Positions 34,343 through 42,910 of a stretch of DNA of 64,000 nt are shown here, one piece after another. The notes beneath the pieces were generated by a model. It saw nothing but the letters and a program-made list of their open reading frames with translations, did not search any database and was not told the DNA's origin. Source of the DNA: Kaistella carnis (GTDB lineage Bacteria > Bacteroidota > Bacteroidia > Flavobacteriales > Weeksellaceae); assembly GCF_003860585.1 (NCBI RefSeq), contig NZ_CP034159.1, positions 186,001-250,000 on the forward strand, written 5' to 3'. The number at the start of each line of letters is the position of its first letter. Positions within the stretch are counted from its first letter, which is position 1. The translations under genes were made by a program, and so were the position numbers.

Positions 34343-34900
34343 TTACAATACTTTCAAATTCTTTTTCAATACTTCATTCACTTCATCATTTCTGGTTAGC
34401 ATCAATTGATTAAAAGCCAGAAGGGAAATCTTTGCACAAACTTCTGCATCTGCGCCCGCTCGGTGATGAGTAAACTGAATATTATGATTTTCAGCTAGAC
34501 TTTTTAAACCATATTTTGGCAGATTTTTCCAGGATTTTTTGGCTAATGAAATACTGCACAAATAGTTCAATTTTGGTTTAAAGAAACCATAATAGTCCAG
34601 ACAACTTCGCAGAACTCCTGCGTCGAAACCCGCATTGTGAGCGATCATTAAATTTCCATACATCAGTTCCTGCGCTTCATGCCAAATTTCATCAAAAGTC
34701 GGTGCGTTTTTCACTTCTTGCGGCGTAATTCCATGTACATCGATATTTCTGGGATGAAAATAAGGATAACTTGGAGGTTTAATGAGCCATGTTTTTGTAG
34801 AAACAATTTCACCATTTTCAACCACACAGATTCCCATTTCACAGGCAGAATTCCGTTCGTGAGTGGCAGTTTCAAAATCAATGGCGCAAAAATCTAGCAT
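34343..34900 (-). CDS. DnaQ-like 3'-5' exonuclease
   Basis: DEDDh-type nuclease of 185 residues. Exo I is FCAIDFETATHE (Asp/Glu pair), Exo II IAHNAGFDAGVL, and Exo III HHRAGADAEVCAKISL supplies the His and last Asp. It is like the epsilon-type exonuclease domain but stands alone, without a polymerase or UvrC-like fusion. Substrate and partner are unknown: proofreading, RNase T-like or DNA repair roles are all possible. It lies downstream of the hydrolase/CorC genes on minus, 43 bp after the first hydrolase starts. Confidence 0.9.
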   Translation of the reverse strand: MLDFCAIDFETATHERNSACEMGICVVENGEIVSTKTWLIKPPSYPYFHPRNIDVHGITPQEVKNAPTFDEIWHEAQELMYGNLMIAHNAGFDAGVLRSCLDYYGFFKPKLNYLCSISLAKKSWKNLPKYGLKSLAENHNIQFTHHRAGADAEVCAKISLLAFNQLMLTRNDEVNEVLKKNLKVL

Positions 34901-34943
34901 AGGGAATAATTATTTTTAGTAAAGAATTAAATTCTTTTTAAAG

Positions 34944-35717
34944 TTATGGAGTAGATAATATCTTTTTTATTTCGGTCACAAATTCTTCGAACTTAATTAA
35001 ATCATTGTGCGTGGCACCCGATATTTCGATGAATTTTTTTTCCACTTTAGGTTGCTTTTTCTCAAACAGCTCAAAAAGTTTTTTTCCGGATCTTAAAGGA
35101 ACCACAAAATCTTTAGTTCCATGAAAATGATAGAGTGGGACTTCAACATTTGAAATATATTCATTGGATAAAAAATGATACGTCATGGTCGGGGAAACTT
35201 TGTCGGTCACTTTTTTCGGTAACCAGCGATTCACAATATCTTGAAGATTATAAAAAGTAGCCTCCAAAATTACGGCTTTCGGTTTGTTTTCTGCTGCAAT
35301 TTTTATAGCAAATGAACCTCCCAAACTTCTTCCGTAGACAATCGTTCTTTTTTCGCCATATTCTTTTTTGGCAAAATCATAAAAATACTGCGCATCAGAA
35401 AAGAGAAAATCCTCATTTCGAGGTCCTGCGCTTTTTCCGTAGCCTCGGTAATCCATGACAAGAACGTCATATCCGAACTTGGTATATTCATTTGCGATTT
35501 TCCCCCAACGAAGAAGATTGTCTGCATTCCCGTGAAAATAAGCAATGACGCCTTTAGGATTCTTGATTTTAAAATGAAGAACATTGATCTTACCTTCAAA
35601 TGGGGTGTCCCAAAGATATTCTTCAAATTCTTCCTCAAAGTCAAATTCATGATCTGTCGGTAAAGCTACCGGCAGAAAAACAACTTTTTCCTGAAAATAT
35701 TGAAGAAGCTTACTCAT
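34944..35717 (-). CDS. Alpha/beta hydrolase (serine aminopeptidase-like), copy A
   Basis: Soluble-looking hydrolase of 257 residues without a signal peptide. It has the oxyanion region AYFHGNADNLLRWG, VMDYRGYGKSAG, and the nucleophile elbow YGRSLGGSF. A late His in SGATHNDLIKF and the Asp in FHGTKDFVVPLR complete the triad. It is a clear paralogue of the hydrolase at 37063-37926. It begins three bases after the stop of the CorC-like gene, so the three are likely one transcript. The substrate is unknown; esterase or thioesterase action is possible. Confidence 0.88.
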   Translation of the reverse strand: MSKLLQYFQEKVVFLPVALPTDHEFDFEEEFEEYLWDTPFEGKINVLHFKIKNPKGVIAYFHGNADNLLRWGKIANEYTKFGYDVLVMDYRGYGKSAGPRNEDFLFSDAQYFYDFAKKEYGEKRTIVYGRSLGGSFAIKIAAENKPKAVILEATFYNLQDIVNRWLPKKVTDKVSPTMTYHFLSNEYISNVEVPLYHFHGTKDFVVPLRSGKKLFELFEKKQPKVEKKFIEISGATHNDLIKFEEFVTEIKKILSTP

Positions 35718-35720
35718 TTA

Positions 35721-37010
35721 TTAAGCGGATACCTGTGGTTTTCTGGTGATTAAAATTTTATCAACCCGTTGTCTGTCTTTATCAATAATTTCTAACTCCA
35801 GATCTTCAATCGTTACAAGGTCGCCCACTTCCGTGGTGCCGTTATGTTCATTTAGAAAAAAGCCAACCAGCGTGGTATAGTTATCTTTATTATCAAATTC
35901 GTAGTCCAGGTGAAAATATTTAAGAAACTCTACGATGGGAAATTGTGCATCTGCAAGCCAGCTGTTTTGACTTCTCTGGACAATTCGGTAATCGAAATTC
36001 TCATTGGTCGCCGTATTTCCCACCAAAGCATCAAGTACGTCATGCATGGTGACGATCCCTACCGTGTTCCCATATTCATCGATTACGATTCCGTAATGAT
36101 TTTTTTCTTTTTTAAAAATTTCCAACACCTTATAAGCATAGTAATTTTCATTAAGATAAATGGGTTGTCGCAAATATTTTTTTAAATCGAAATTCATCGG
36201 ATCTTCAATCGGAAAAATATCTTTCAACATTACGATCCCTAAAATATCATCCAAATTATTACCAGAGGTAACAGGATATGCATTGTGCTTTTCATTTTTT
36301 AATTTCGCTAAAATCTCGTCCAAACTTTCATTAATGTTGAAAAAGGTTATTGCGGTTCTATGCGTTAAAAGCGTGTTTATTTTACGGTCTCCCAATTCAA
36401 AAACACGTTCTACGATATTGTGCTCAATATGCTCAATCTGCCCTTCCTGTGCACTTTCTCTTACCATAGATTTTATTTCTTCCTCGGTTACAATACTGTC
36501 TGATGTATTTTTTATTCCAAATAATTTCAATAATAAATTATTGGAACTGGTGAGTAGAAAAACAAAGGGAGAAGTGACTTTAGATAAAATATCCATCGGT
36601 TTTGCAAGCAAGGTGATGATACGCTCGGGGAAAGTCATCGCGATTCTTTTGGGCAAAAGTTCCCCCAATAAGATGGAAAGATAGGTAATGAAAATTACAA
36701 CTCCAACGGTTGCTAAAGGTTTAGAGTAGGGTTGGATGACCTCAAAATGATCCAGGAATTGTTTGAAGTTATTGGTCAGATTTTCCCCAGAATAAACTCC
36801 AAGTAAAATTCCGATGAGCGTGATTCCGATTTGTACTGTTGATAGAAATTTGGTGGGATTCTCGGAAAGTTCAATTGCTTTTTTTGCCGCGGTGCTTCCT
36901 TTTCTTGCGGCATTCTCTAACTTAAATTTTCGGGAGGACACCAGCGACATTTCCGACATTGCAAAAACTCCGTTAAGAAGCACAAGTAATATTATGATAA
37001 TTAATTCCAT
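35721..37010 (-). CDS. CorC/HlyC-type CNNM domain membrane protein (hemolysin family)
   Basis: Membrane protein of 429 residues with the DUF21 (CNNM) transmembrane domain (three helices in the first 140 residues), followed by two CBS domains (residues about 200-325) and a C-terminal CorC_HlyC domain (LADAQFPIVEFLKYF and VGDLVTIEDLELEII). Related proteins export magnesium or affect its homeostasis. The hemolysin label is historical and no toxin activity is implied. It sits between two alpha/beta hydrolase genes on the same strand. Confidence 0.92.
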   Translation of the reverse strand: MELIIIILLVLLNGVFAMSEMSLVSSRKFKLENAARKGSTAAKKAIELSENPTKFLSTVQIGITLIGILLGVYSGENLTNNFKQFLDHFEVIQPYSKPLATVGVVIFITYLSILLGELLPKRIAMTFPERIITLLAKPMDILSKVTSPFVFLLTSSNNLLLKLFGIKNTSDSIVTEEEIKSMVRESAQEGQIEHIEHNIVERVFELGDRKINTLLTHRTAITFFNINESLDEILAKLKNEKHNAYPVTSGNNLDDILGIVMLKDIFPIEDPMNFDLKKYLRQPIYLNENYYAYKVLEIFKKEKNHYGIVIDEYGNTVGIVTMHDVLDALVGNTATNENFDYRIVQRSQNSWLADAQFPIVEFLKYFHLDYEFDNKDNYTTLVGFFLNEHNGTTEVGDLVTIEDLELEIIDKDRQRVDKILITRKPQVSA

Positions 37011-37062
37011 TAAAAATTTTTAATTAAGCAAATATAATTTTTTTGATTTTATAATGAGGGTT

Positions 37063-37926
37063 TTACTTTCGGTGAGAGTAGCCGAAACTTGTTTTATCAG
37101 TGTCGATAAAAACTTTCCGTTCTTCGAAAATCTCTTCCATCACGCGGTGGTATTCCTCAAACTGATGAACATCAATGTGACCAGCGCCCAAAATCACATA
37201 AAGCCGCGTCAGTTTTGGGTTTATTTCAGACAAATCAACTGCTGTATTAATGGGGACAAGCTTGTCATCACTTCCATGAATGATTTTAATAGGACAACGC
37301 ACATTCTTCAAATATTGAAAGGTGGGAATATTATACCGAAGAAACGGCTTTGCCGGCATGAAAGGGAGATATCGATGAATTGTTCTGAGTAAAGAGTAAA
37401 TGGGAGAGGTCAATATCAATAATCGTGGATTGTTTTTGGAGGCAAGTCTGGCCGCAAATCCGGAACCCAATGAACGTCCATAAACAATAATCTTATCTTC
37501 GCTAAATTCATTTTTTACAATCTCGTAAATGAATTGTGAATCTCTTTTCATGGCCTCTACCGTCCTTTTCCCTGTGCTTTTACCAAAACCCCGGTAATCC
37601 ATCATTACAACCTCATATCCCAAACGCGTGAAGTCGATCGCAAATTTTCCCCAACCTTTAATGCTTTTGGTATTTCCTTTTAGATAAATGACAACGCCTT
37701 TTGGATCATCAACTTGAAAATGCAGATAACTGATTGTAGCGCCCTTTTCAGGTTCTGCAAATTTCTCCTCTGCTTTTAAATGGTCGTATGCGAATTTGAA
37801 ATCTGGCGGCAGTTTTTCGGGATGAAAGAAAAATTTGTGTTGAAAAAAATAGATAAATAAACCAATAGCGAGAATAAATGCTACAATAATAATGGAAATT
37901 AAATATAAATCTACTTTTATAAACAT
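37063..37926 (-). CDS. Alpha/beta hydrolase with N-terminal membrane anchor, copy B
   Basis: Hydrolase of 287 residues with an N-terminal helix (LISIIIVAFILAIGLFIYFF) that should anchor it in the inner membrane. The fold parallels copy A: VVIYLKGNTKSIKGWG, MMDYRGFGKSTG, the nucleophile YGRSLGSGF, HGSDDKLVPIN and GAGHIDVHQF for the catalytic acid and His. In copy A the oxyanion-region FHGNADN is YLKGNTKS here. It is 52 bp upstream of the CorC-like gene. Substrate unknown. Confidence 0.88.
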   Translation of the reverse strand: MFIKVDLYLISIIIVAFILAIGLFIYFFQHKFFFHPEKLPPDFKFAYDHLKAEEKFAEPEKGATISYLHFQVDDPKGVVIYLKGNTKSIKGWGKFAIDFTRLGYEVVMMDYRGFGKSTGKRTVEAMKRDSQFIYEIVKNEFSEDKIIVYGRSLGSGFAARLASKNNPRLLILTSPIYSLLRTIHRYLPFMPAKPFLRYNIPTFQYLKNVRCPIKIIHGSDDKLVPINTAVDLSEINPKLTRLYVILGAGHIDVHQFEEYHRVMEEIFEERKVFIDTDKTSFGYSHRK

Positions 37927-37986
37927 ATCATAAATGTAGAGAATATATTTCAGATTTTTAAATAAACATCAAGTATACCGAAATAT

Positions 37987-38949
37987 TTATAGGAAATTTT
38001 TAAAAACCAGCCATTTATCTTTATAAAAGTGAGCTATTTGATGATTTTGTCTTAATTTAAAGCTCGTCCTTATCTGTGAATAGAAAGAAAAGTGTGCTCT
38101 AATTACAGCCCAAAAATGGGGCATTCCATTTTTAAAAGCAAAATAAATTCCGGCAAAACCATCCAATACAAAACGTATGAAAATAATCCAGATCAACTCT
38201 GGGAAAGGAAGGTTTTTTAATAACATCGAAAGATTATTTCTAATGTTAAGAAAAGTTTTCTGCGGACTTTGCTTATTTAAAGTTCCACCGCCCACATGAT
38301 AAACACTGGATTTTCCAGTATAAAATATCTTCTTACCTGCGTTTTTTAAGCGCCAGCACAAATCGATTTCTTCCTGATGTGCAAAAAATCTCGCATCAAA
38401 ACCATTCTGCGCCCAAAAATCTTTTGAACGGATAAAGAAACAACACCCGGAAGCCCAGAAAATCTCGATCTCATCATTGTACTGTCCCAGGTCTTCTTCT
38501 ATATTTTCAAAAATTCTCCCACGGCAATAGGGAAAACCGAGATTGTCGATAAAGCCTCCGCCAGCACCCGCAAATTCAAAATAATTTCTTTTGTTAAAAT
38601 CTAAAATTTTGGGCTGAACAGCAGCAATGTTTTCGTCCAGCTCAAAAAGAGACATCACCGGAGGGATCCAGTTTTCAGTAACTTCTACATCAGAATTTAA
38701 GAGACAGTAAATGTCGCTTTCAATTTTTTTCAGTCCTTCATTGTAACCCCCAGCAAAACCGTAGTTGCGATCATTCTGTACGATTTTCACATTCGTAAAA
38801 TTTAATTTTAGATATGAAACAGAATCGTCCGTCGATGCATTATCGATGATATAAAGTTCAGCGTCTCCAGAATTTTGAATGACGTTTGGAAGAAAATTTT
38901 CTAACCAGTTTCGACCATTCCAGTTCAGTATAACAATTGCTAATTTCAA
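37987..38949 (-). CDS. GT2-family glycosyltransferase
   Basis: Family 2 glycosyltransferase of 320 residues, probably adding a sugar (rhamnose or related) to a surface glycan. The start LAIVILNWNGRNWLENFL and IIDNASTDDSV form the nucleotide-sugar fold; CLLNSDVEVTENW carries the DxD-like site, and FFAHQEEIDLCWRLKNAG the ED catalytic motif. A hydrophobic C-terminal segment (ELIWIIFIRFVLDGFAGIYFA) may touch the membrane. It is 27 bp downstream of the acyltransferase gene, so both probably act on lipid A or another envelope glycolipid. Confidence 0.92.
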   Translation of the reverse strand: MKLAIVILNWNGRNWLENFLPNVIQNSGDAELYIIDNASTDDSVSYLKLNFTNVKIVQNDRNYGFAGGYNEGLKKIESDIYCLLNSDVEVTENWIPPVMSLFELDENIAAVQPKILDFNKRNYFEFAGAGGGFIDNLGFPYCRGRIFENIEEDLGQYNDEIEIFWASGCCFFIRSKDFWAQNGFDARFFAHQEEIDLCWRLKNAGKKIFYTGKSSVYHVGGGTLNKQSPQKTFLNIRNNLSMLLKNLPFPELIWIIFIRFVLDGFAGIYFAFKNGMPHFWAVIRAHFSFYSQIRTSFKLRQNHQIAHFYKDKWLVFKNFL

Positions 38950-38976
38950 AATGCTAGTATAAAGAATGTTAAAGAG

Positions 38977-39852
38977 TTAGGAGCCCATTACTTTGATTGC
39001 CTGCTGATATTTCCATCTTCTGTGGGACCACAAATAATTATCTGGCCTTTTATTAATAGTATTTTCAAGTAAATGATGGAATTTTTTAACAACTTCGTGC
39101 TCTACAAACTTTTCTCCGTCGGGATAAATTCGGTGATAGTTTATCTGATAATACCCGCGTTTTACTTTTTTCATTTCACAGAATACAAAGGCCAAATCCA
39201 TTCTTGTGGAAAGTTTATCATACCCTACAAAAACCGGTGTTTTCTGATTTAGGAAATTTAAACCATAGGTAACTTCTGAACTGTGCGGCGTTTGATCAGC
39301 AACAAACATGTAAACAGAATTACCATCGTTCGGATTCCGGAAAATGTGCCGAACCACTTCTTTAGCTTCTAAAGCCTGATTGCCAAATCTATTTCGTAAA
39401 GTTTTAATATTTTCCTCCCAAAATCCATTTTGAACTTTTCGATATACAGGAAAGCTGTTTTCCTGTGGAATAATGGTAGCCAAGGCATTATACCATTCCC
39501 AGTTAAAAATGTGACCCGCGAGTAAGATCACGTTTTTATTTTCAGCCTTCGCCTCATGAAAAATTTCTTGATTGATATGCTGTACGCGAACCCGAAGTTC
39601 TGTAGAAGAAATAGTAAATGATTTGAATGTTTCTACGATATAATCGCAGAAGTTCACGTAAAATTTCTTCTGAATTTCTTTAATTTCGAATGGTGATTTT
39701 GTGGGAAATGAATTTTGTAAATTTTCTAAAATCACTTTTCTCCGGTACCCGACAATATGATAGATCACAAGATACATAAGATCTGAAATCATATAAAACA
39801 CCCGGAGCGGAAGCTTTGAGAATAAGAGGCTAACTTTAAATAGAAATTTCAT
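38977..39852 (-). CDS. Lysophospholipid/lipid A acyltransferase (LpxL/HtrB-like)
   Basis: Acyltransferase of 291 residues with the HxxxxE catalytic motif (GHIFNWEW), typical of late lipid A acyltransferases, plus an N-terminal membrane-associated region (RVFYMISDLMYLVIYHIVGY) and MFVADQTP for substrate binding. It should add a secondary acyl chain to lipid A at the inner membrane. A TAAATTTG box on minus at 39870-39863 gives a short leader. It starts a likely operon with the glycosyltransferase. Confidence 0.9.
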   Translation of the reverse strand: MKFLFKVSLLFSKLPLRVFYMISDLMYLVIYHIVGYRRKVILENLQNSFPTKSPFEIKEIQKKFYVNFCDYIVETFKSFTISSTELRVRVQHINQEIFHEAKAENKNVILLAGHIFNWEWYNALATIIPQENSFPVYRKVQNGFWEENIKTLRNRFGNQALEAKEVVRHIFRNPNDGNSVYMFVADQTPHSSEVTYGLNFLNQKTPVFVGYDKLSTRMDLAFVFCEMKKVKRGYYQINYHRIYPDGEKFVEHEVVKKFHHLLENTINKRPDNYLWSHRRWKYQQAIKVMGS

Positions 39853-39935
39853 AAATATGGTGCAAATTTAACGATAATAAATGTTATGGTTGGCTCCTTT
39901 TTTGTTAATTTGCAATCATTAAATAAGGAAAAAAT

Positions 39936-40526
39936 ATGATTAACAGTAAAGTAAAAATATTTGGATTGTCCGCGATCTTGTTTGCAGGTTTAGCGTGTTC
40001 TCAAAAAACAGAAGATATAAAAGTAAAAAAAGCAGAAACAGATAAATCCCTTATGGTGGAGTCTGACAGTTTAGCAATCCTTGAAGCCAAAAAGAAAGCG
40101 GCAGCGGAGGAGAAAGCCAAACTTCCGAAACCATATAACGATAAAGAAGACGCAGAAGCGAAAATAGCTGAATTGGTTAAACAAGCCCAGGCAGAAAATA
40201 AAAATATTATTTTGCAAGCCGGCGGAAACTGGTGTATTTGGTGTTTACGTTTTAATAATTATGTACAGACAACACCGGAATTAAAGGAAATCGTAGATAA
40301 AAACTATCTGTACTATCATTTAAATTATTCTCCGGAAAATAAAAATGAGAAAGTTTTTGCGAAATACGGAAATCCAGGGGAGAAATTTGGCTACCCCGTT
40401 TTTATAGTGTTGGATAAAAATGGAAAACAAATCCACACCCAGGACAGTGCAATCCTTGAGGATGGAAAAGGATACAGCTTAGAAAAAGTAAAAGATTTCT
40501 TTACGAAGTTTGCACCAAAATCATAA
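39936..40526 (+). CDS. Thioredoxin-like lipoprotein (CIWC active site)
   Basis: Envelope lipoprotein of 196 residues. The signal ends at GLACSQ (lipidated Cys21). A charged, Lys/Glu/Ala-rich linker (residues about 28-65) leads to a thioredoxin-like fold with the redox motif WCIWC in QAGGNWCIWCLRF, and cis-Pro in GYPVFIVLDKNG. It should act as a periplasmic thiol oxidoreductase, like thioredoxin-7 type proteins. The partner is unknown. It is convergent with the aldehyde dehydrogenase across a shared terminator. Confidence 0.9.
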   Translation: MINSKVKIFGLSAILFAGLACSQKTEDIKVKKAETDKSLMVESDSLAILEAKKKAAAEEKAKLPKPYNDKEDAEAKIAELVKQAQAENKNIILQAGGNWCIWCLRFNNYVQTTPELKEIVDKNYLYYHLNYSPENKNEKVFAKYGNPGEKFGYPVFIVLDKNGKQIHTQDSAILEDGKGYSLEKVKDFFTKFAPKS

Positions 40527-40527
40527 T

Positions 40528-40558
40528 AAAAAACCGAGAATTAATTCTCGGTTTTTTT
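40528..40558. terminator. Bidirectional terminator
   Basis: AAACCGAGAATT and AATTCTCGGTTT form a perfect palindrome, with T runs on both strands, between the two converging genes. Confidence 0.9.
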
Positions 40559-41919
40559 TATAAAAATTTCTTAATGATATTAAGTTTTTTGTCAGTATAA
40601 GGAGGATATTTAATATCGGGTTCACCCCAGGTCAAACGATCCAAAACTGCTTTCTGGTGAGAAAAAGCTTCAAAGCCATACTTCCCATGATAATTGCCGA
40701 TACCGGAATTTCCTACGCCTCCAAACGGCAAGTAATCATTGCTTAAATGCATCACTACATCATTAATACAGCCGCCCCCAAAAAAAATCTTAGCGATAAA
40801 ACTTTCTTTCTCTTCGGAGTTATCTGTGAAAAGATAAGCAGAAAGCGGCTTTTCATAATTCGAGATCTGCATCAAAGCTTCATTAAAATTTGTAAAAGTT
40901 AGAATCGGCAAAATAGGTCCGAAAATTTCTTCCTTCATTACTGCATCATCCCAAGATACATTGTGTAAAATAGTGGGTTCAATATATCTGTTAGACGCAT
41001 CTGTTTTCCCGCCTACAAATATTTTTTCCGGATCAATTAATTTACGGAGCCTTTCGAAATTCCTCTGATTAATTATTTTGGTGTATTGTTCTGAATCAGG
41101 TTGATAGTCAAATTTTTGAATAAATGATTTTAAAGAATCCATGAAACTGTCTTTCACTTTCTCATCAACTAAAATGTAGTCGGGCGCAACACACGTTTGT
41201 CCCGCATTCAAAAATTTTCCCCAAACTATTCTTTTTGCCGCAACTTCAAAATCAGCACTTGAGGTTACAATAGCCGGGCTTTTTCCACCCAATTCCAAAG
41301 TAACTGGTGTTAAATTTTTTGCGGCAGCTTCATAAACGATTTGACCAACTTTCGGACTTCCCGTAAAGAATATTTTGTCAAACTTTAGTTTTAAAATCTC
41401 CGTTGTTTCTTCTACACCGCCTTCTGCGACAAATAAATATTCTCTAGGGAAATTTTCATTGATGATTTTCGACATTGCTTTCATGGTATTTTCTGCAATC
41501 TCGCTGGGTTTTAAAATACAGGTGTTTCCTGCAGCCAAAGCAGCTACAACTGGTGAAAGCGACAATTGATAAGGATAATTCCAAGCTCCAATAACCAAAG
41601 CACAACCCAGAGGTTCCGGGTAAATTCTGCTGGAACCCAACTGATTGGCTAAATTTGTACGTACCTTTTTGGGTTTTGCTAAGGATTTGAGATTCTTCAA
41701 AAAGTAATCAATGTCTTTAATAACAAAAGAAATCTCCGTGGTGTAAGTGTCGAATTTAGATTTGCCAAAGTCCTTATAGATTGCTTCGTAGAGTAAGTCT
41801 TCATTTTTTTGAATTACCTCTTTTAGTTTCTCCAGATACATTTTTCTAAAGTTCAGACTTTTTGTTTTTTGACTGTTAAAAAATTCTTTTTGCTCAATGA
41901 AAATATCTTGAAAATTCAT
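40558..41919 (-). CDS. Aldehyde dehydrogenase (class 3, fatty-aldehyde type)
   Basis: NAD(P)-dependent aldehyde dehydrogenase of 453 residues. It has NYPYQLSLSPVVAALAAGNTCILKPSE (nucleotide/aldehyde site), FFTGSPKVG, the general-base Glu in TLELGGKSPAIV and the catalytic Cys in NAGQTCVAPDY. The short length without the N-terminal extension and the C-terminal PPYTDKK fit the ALDH3/FALDH group acting on medium or long-chain aldehydes. Substrate is inferred from class only. It is a single gene. Confidence 0.93.
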   Translation of the reverse strand: MNFQDIFIEQKEFFNSQKTKSLNFRKMYLEKLKEVIQKNEDLLYEAIYKDFGKSKFDTYTTEISFVIKDIDYFLKNLKSLAKPKKVRTNLANQLGSSRIYPEPLGCALVIGAWNYPYQLSLSPVVAALAAGNTCILKPSEIAENTMKAMSKIINENFPREYLFVAEGGVEETTEILKLKFDKIFFTGSPKVGQIVYEAAAKNLTPVTLELGGKSPAIVTSSADFEVAAKRIVWGKFLNAGQTCVAPDYILVDEKVKDSFMDSLKSFIQKFDYQPDSEQYTKIINQRNFERLRKLIDPEKIFVGGKTDASNRYIEPTILHNVSWDDAVMKEEIFGPILPILTFTNFNEALMQISNYEKPLSAYLFTDNSEEKESFIAKIFFGGGCINDVVMHLSNDYLPFGGVGNSGIGNYHGKYGFEAFSHQKAVLDRLTWGEPDIKYPPYTDKKLNIIKKFL

Positions 41920-42047
41920 TACTTTTATTTATTAAAATTAGTGGGTGTAATATGCACTGCATTGCGAATATTGCAGTGTTTGTATAAAATTCACAGCAAC
42001 TTTAATCCAAACAAATTTAGCTTAAAAATAATTGACATCTTTACGAA

Positions 42048-42854
42048 ATGGATTTTAAAAATAAAATAGTTCTTATCACAGGCGGCTGTTCCGGAATTGG
42101 AAAAATTATGGGCCGTAAATCTCTGGAAAGAGGTTGCTCTAAATTGATCATTTGGGATATTAACGAAGAAGGTTTGACTCAAACTAAATCAGAATTTTCC
42201 AAATTGGGTGGTGAAATTTTCACTTATAAAGTGGATGTTTCCAATCTTGATGACATTAAAATCAATGCACAACGTGTCAGAACAGAAGTTGGTTCTGTGG
42301 ATATTCTAGTTAATAATGCCGGAATTGTGGTCGGGAAATATTTCCATGAACATACGCACGAGCAGATCGAAAAAAGCATGCTGATCAATTCGAATGCACC
42401 AATGCATCTTACACTGGAGTTTTTACCCGGAATGATTTCAAAGAATTCTGGAGCGATTTGCAATATTGCTTCCTCGGCTGGACTGATTTCAAATCCGAAG
42501 ATGTCTGTTTATGCAGCGTCAAAGTGGGCGACAATTGGTTGGGGAGATAGTGTTCGCCTCGAGATGGGACAGTTAAAGAAAAATGTTTCGGTAACGACCA
42601 TCATGCCTTTCTTTATTAATACAGGTATGTTCGATGGTGTGAAGTCGAAAGTGCTTCCGATTTTAGAACCTGAAAAGACGTCTGAACGAATTATTAAAGC
42701 AATCGAGAACGAAACAAAAATGCTGGCAATGCCGCTTCCATATTGGTTTATTCGCTTTTCGCAAGGGATTTTACCCATTCCTGCTTTTGATTGGGTGATG
42801 GAAAATGTTTTTGGAATTTACGACACGATGAAGGAATTTACGGGAAGAAAATAA
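42048..42854 (+). CDS. Short-chain dehydrogenase/reductase
   Basis: SDR of 268 residues with TGGCSGIGKIMG for NAD(P) binding, NNAGIVVG, the catalytic Ser in IASSAGLIS and Tyr-x3-Lys in YAASKWATIGW. The late PFFINTGMFDGV and a hydrophobic C-terminal part resemble the 11-beta/retinol-dehydrogenase-like group, which work on lipophilic substrates. Substrate unknown. It is upstream of purB by 56 bp but has no metabolic link that I can see. The region before it (41920-42047) contains no clear promoter. Confidence 0.88.
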   Translation: MDFKNKIVLITGGCSGIGKIMGRKSLERGCSKLIIWDINEEGLTQTKSEFSKLGGEIFTYKVDVSNLDDIKINAQRVRTEVGSVDILVNNAGIVVGKYFHEHTHEQIEKSMLINSNAPMHLTLEFLPGMISKNSGAICNIASSAGLISNPKMSVYAASKWATIGWGDSVRLEMGQLKKNVSVTTIMPFFINTGMFDGVKSKVLPILEPEKTSERIIKAIENETKMLAMPLPYWFIRFSQGILPIPAFDWVMENVFGIYDTMKEFTGRK

Positions 42855-42910
42855 GTTTTAAGGCTCAAAAATTTTACTTAAATTTGTGCAAGTAAAAAGT
42901 AAAAGAAAGA

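Noticed and set aside
35721-37010. Hemolysin or toxin function for the CNNM/CorC protein
   Set aside because: The label is historical; the domain set (DUF21, CBS, CorC_HlyC) points to ion homeostasis.
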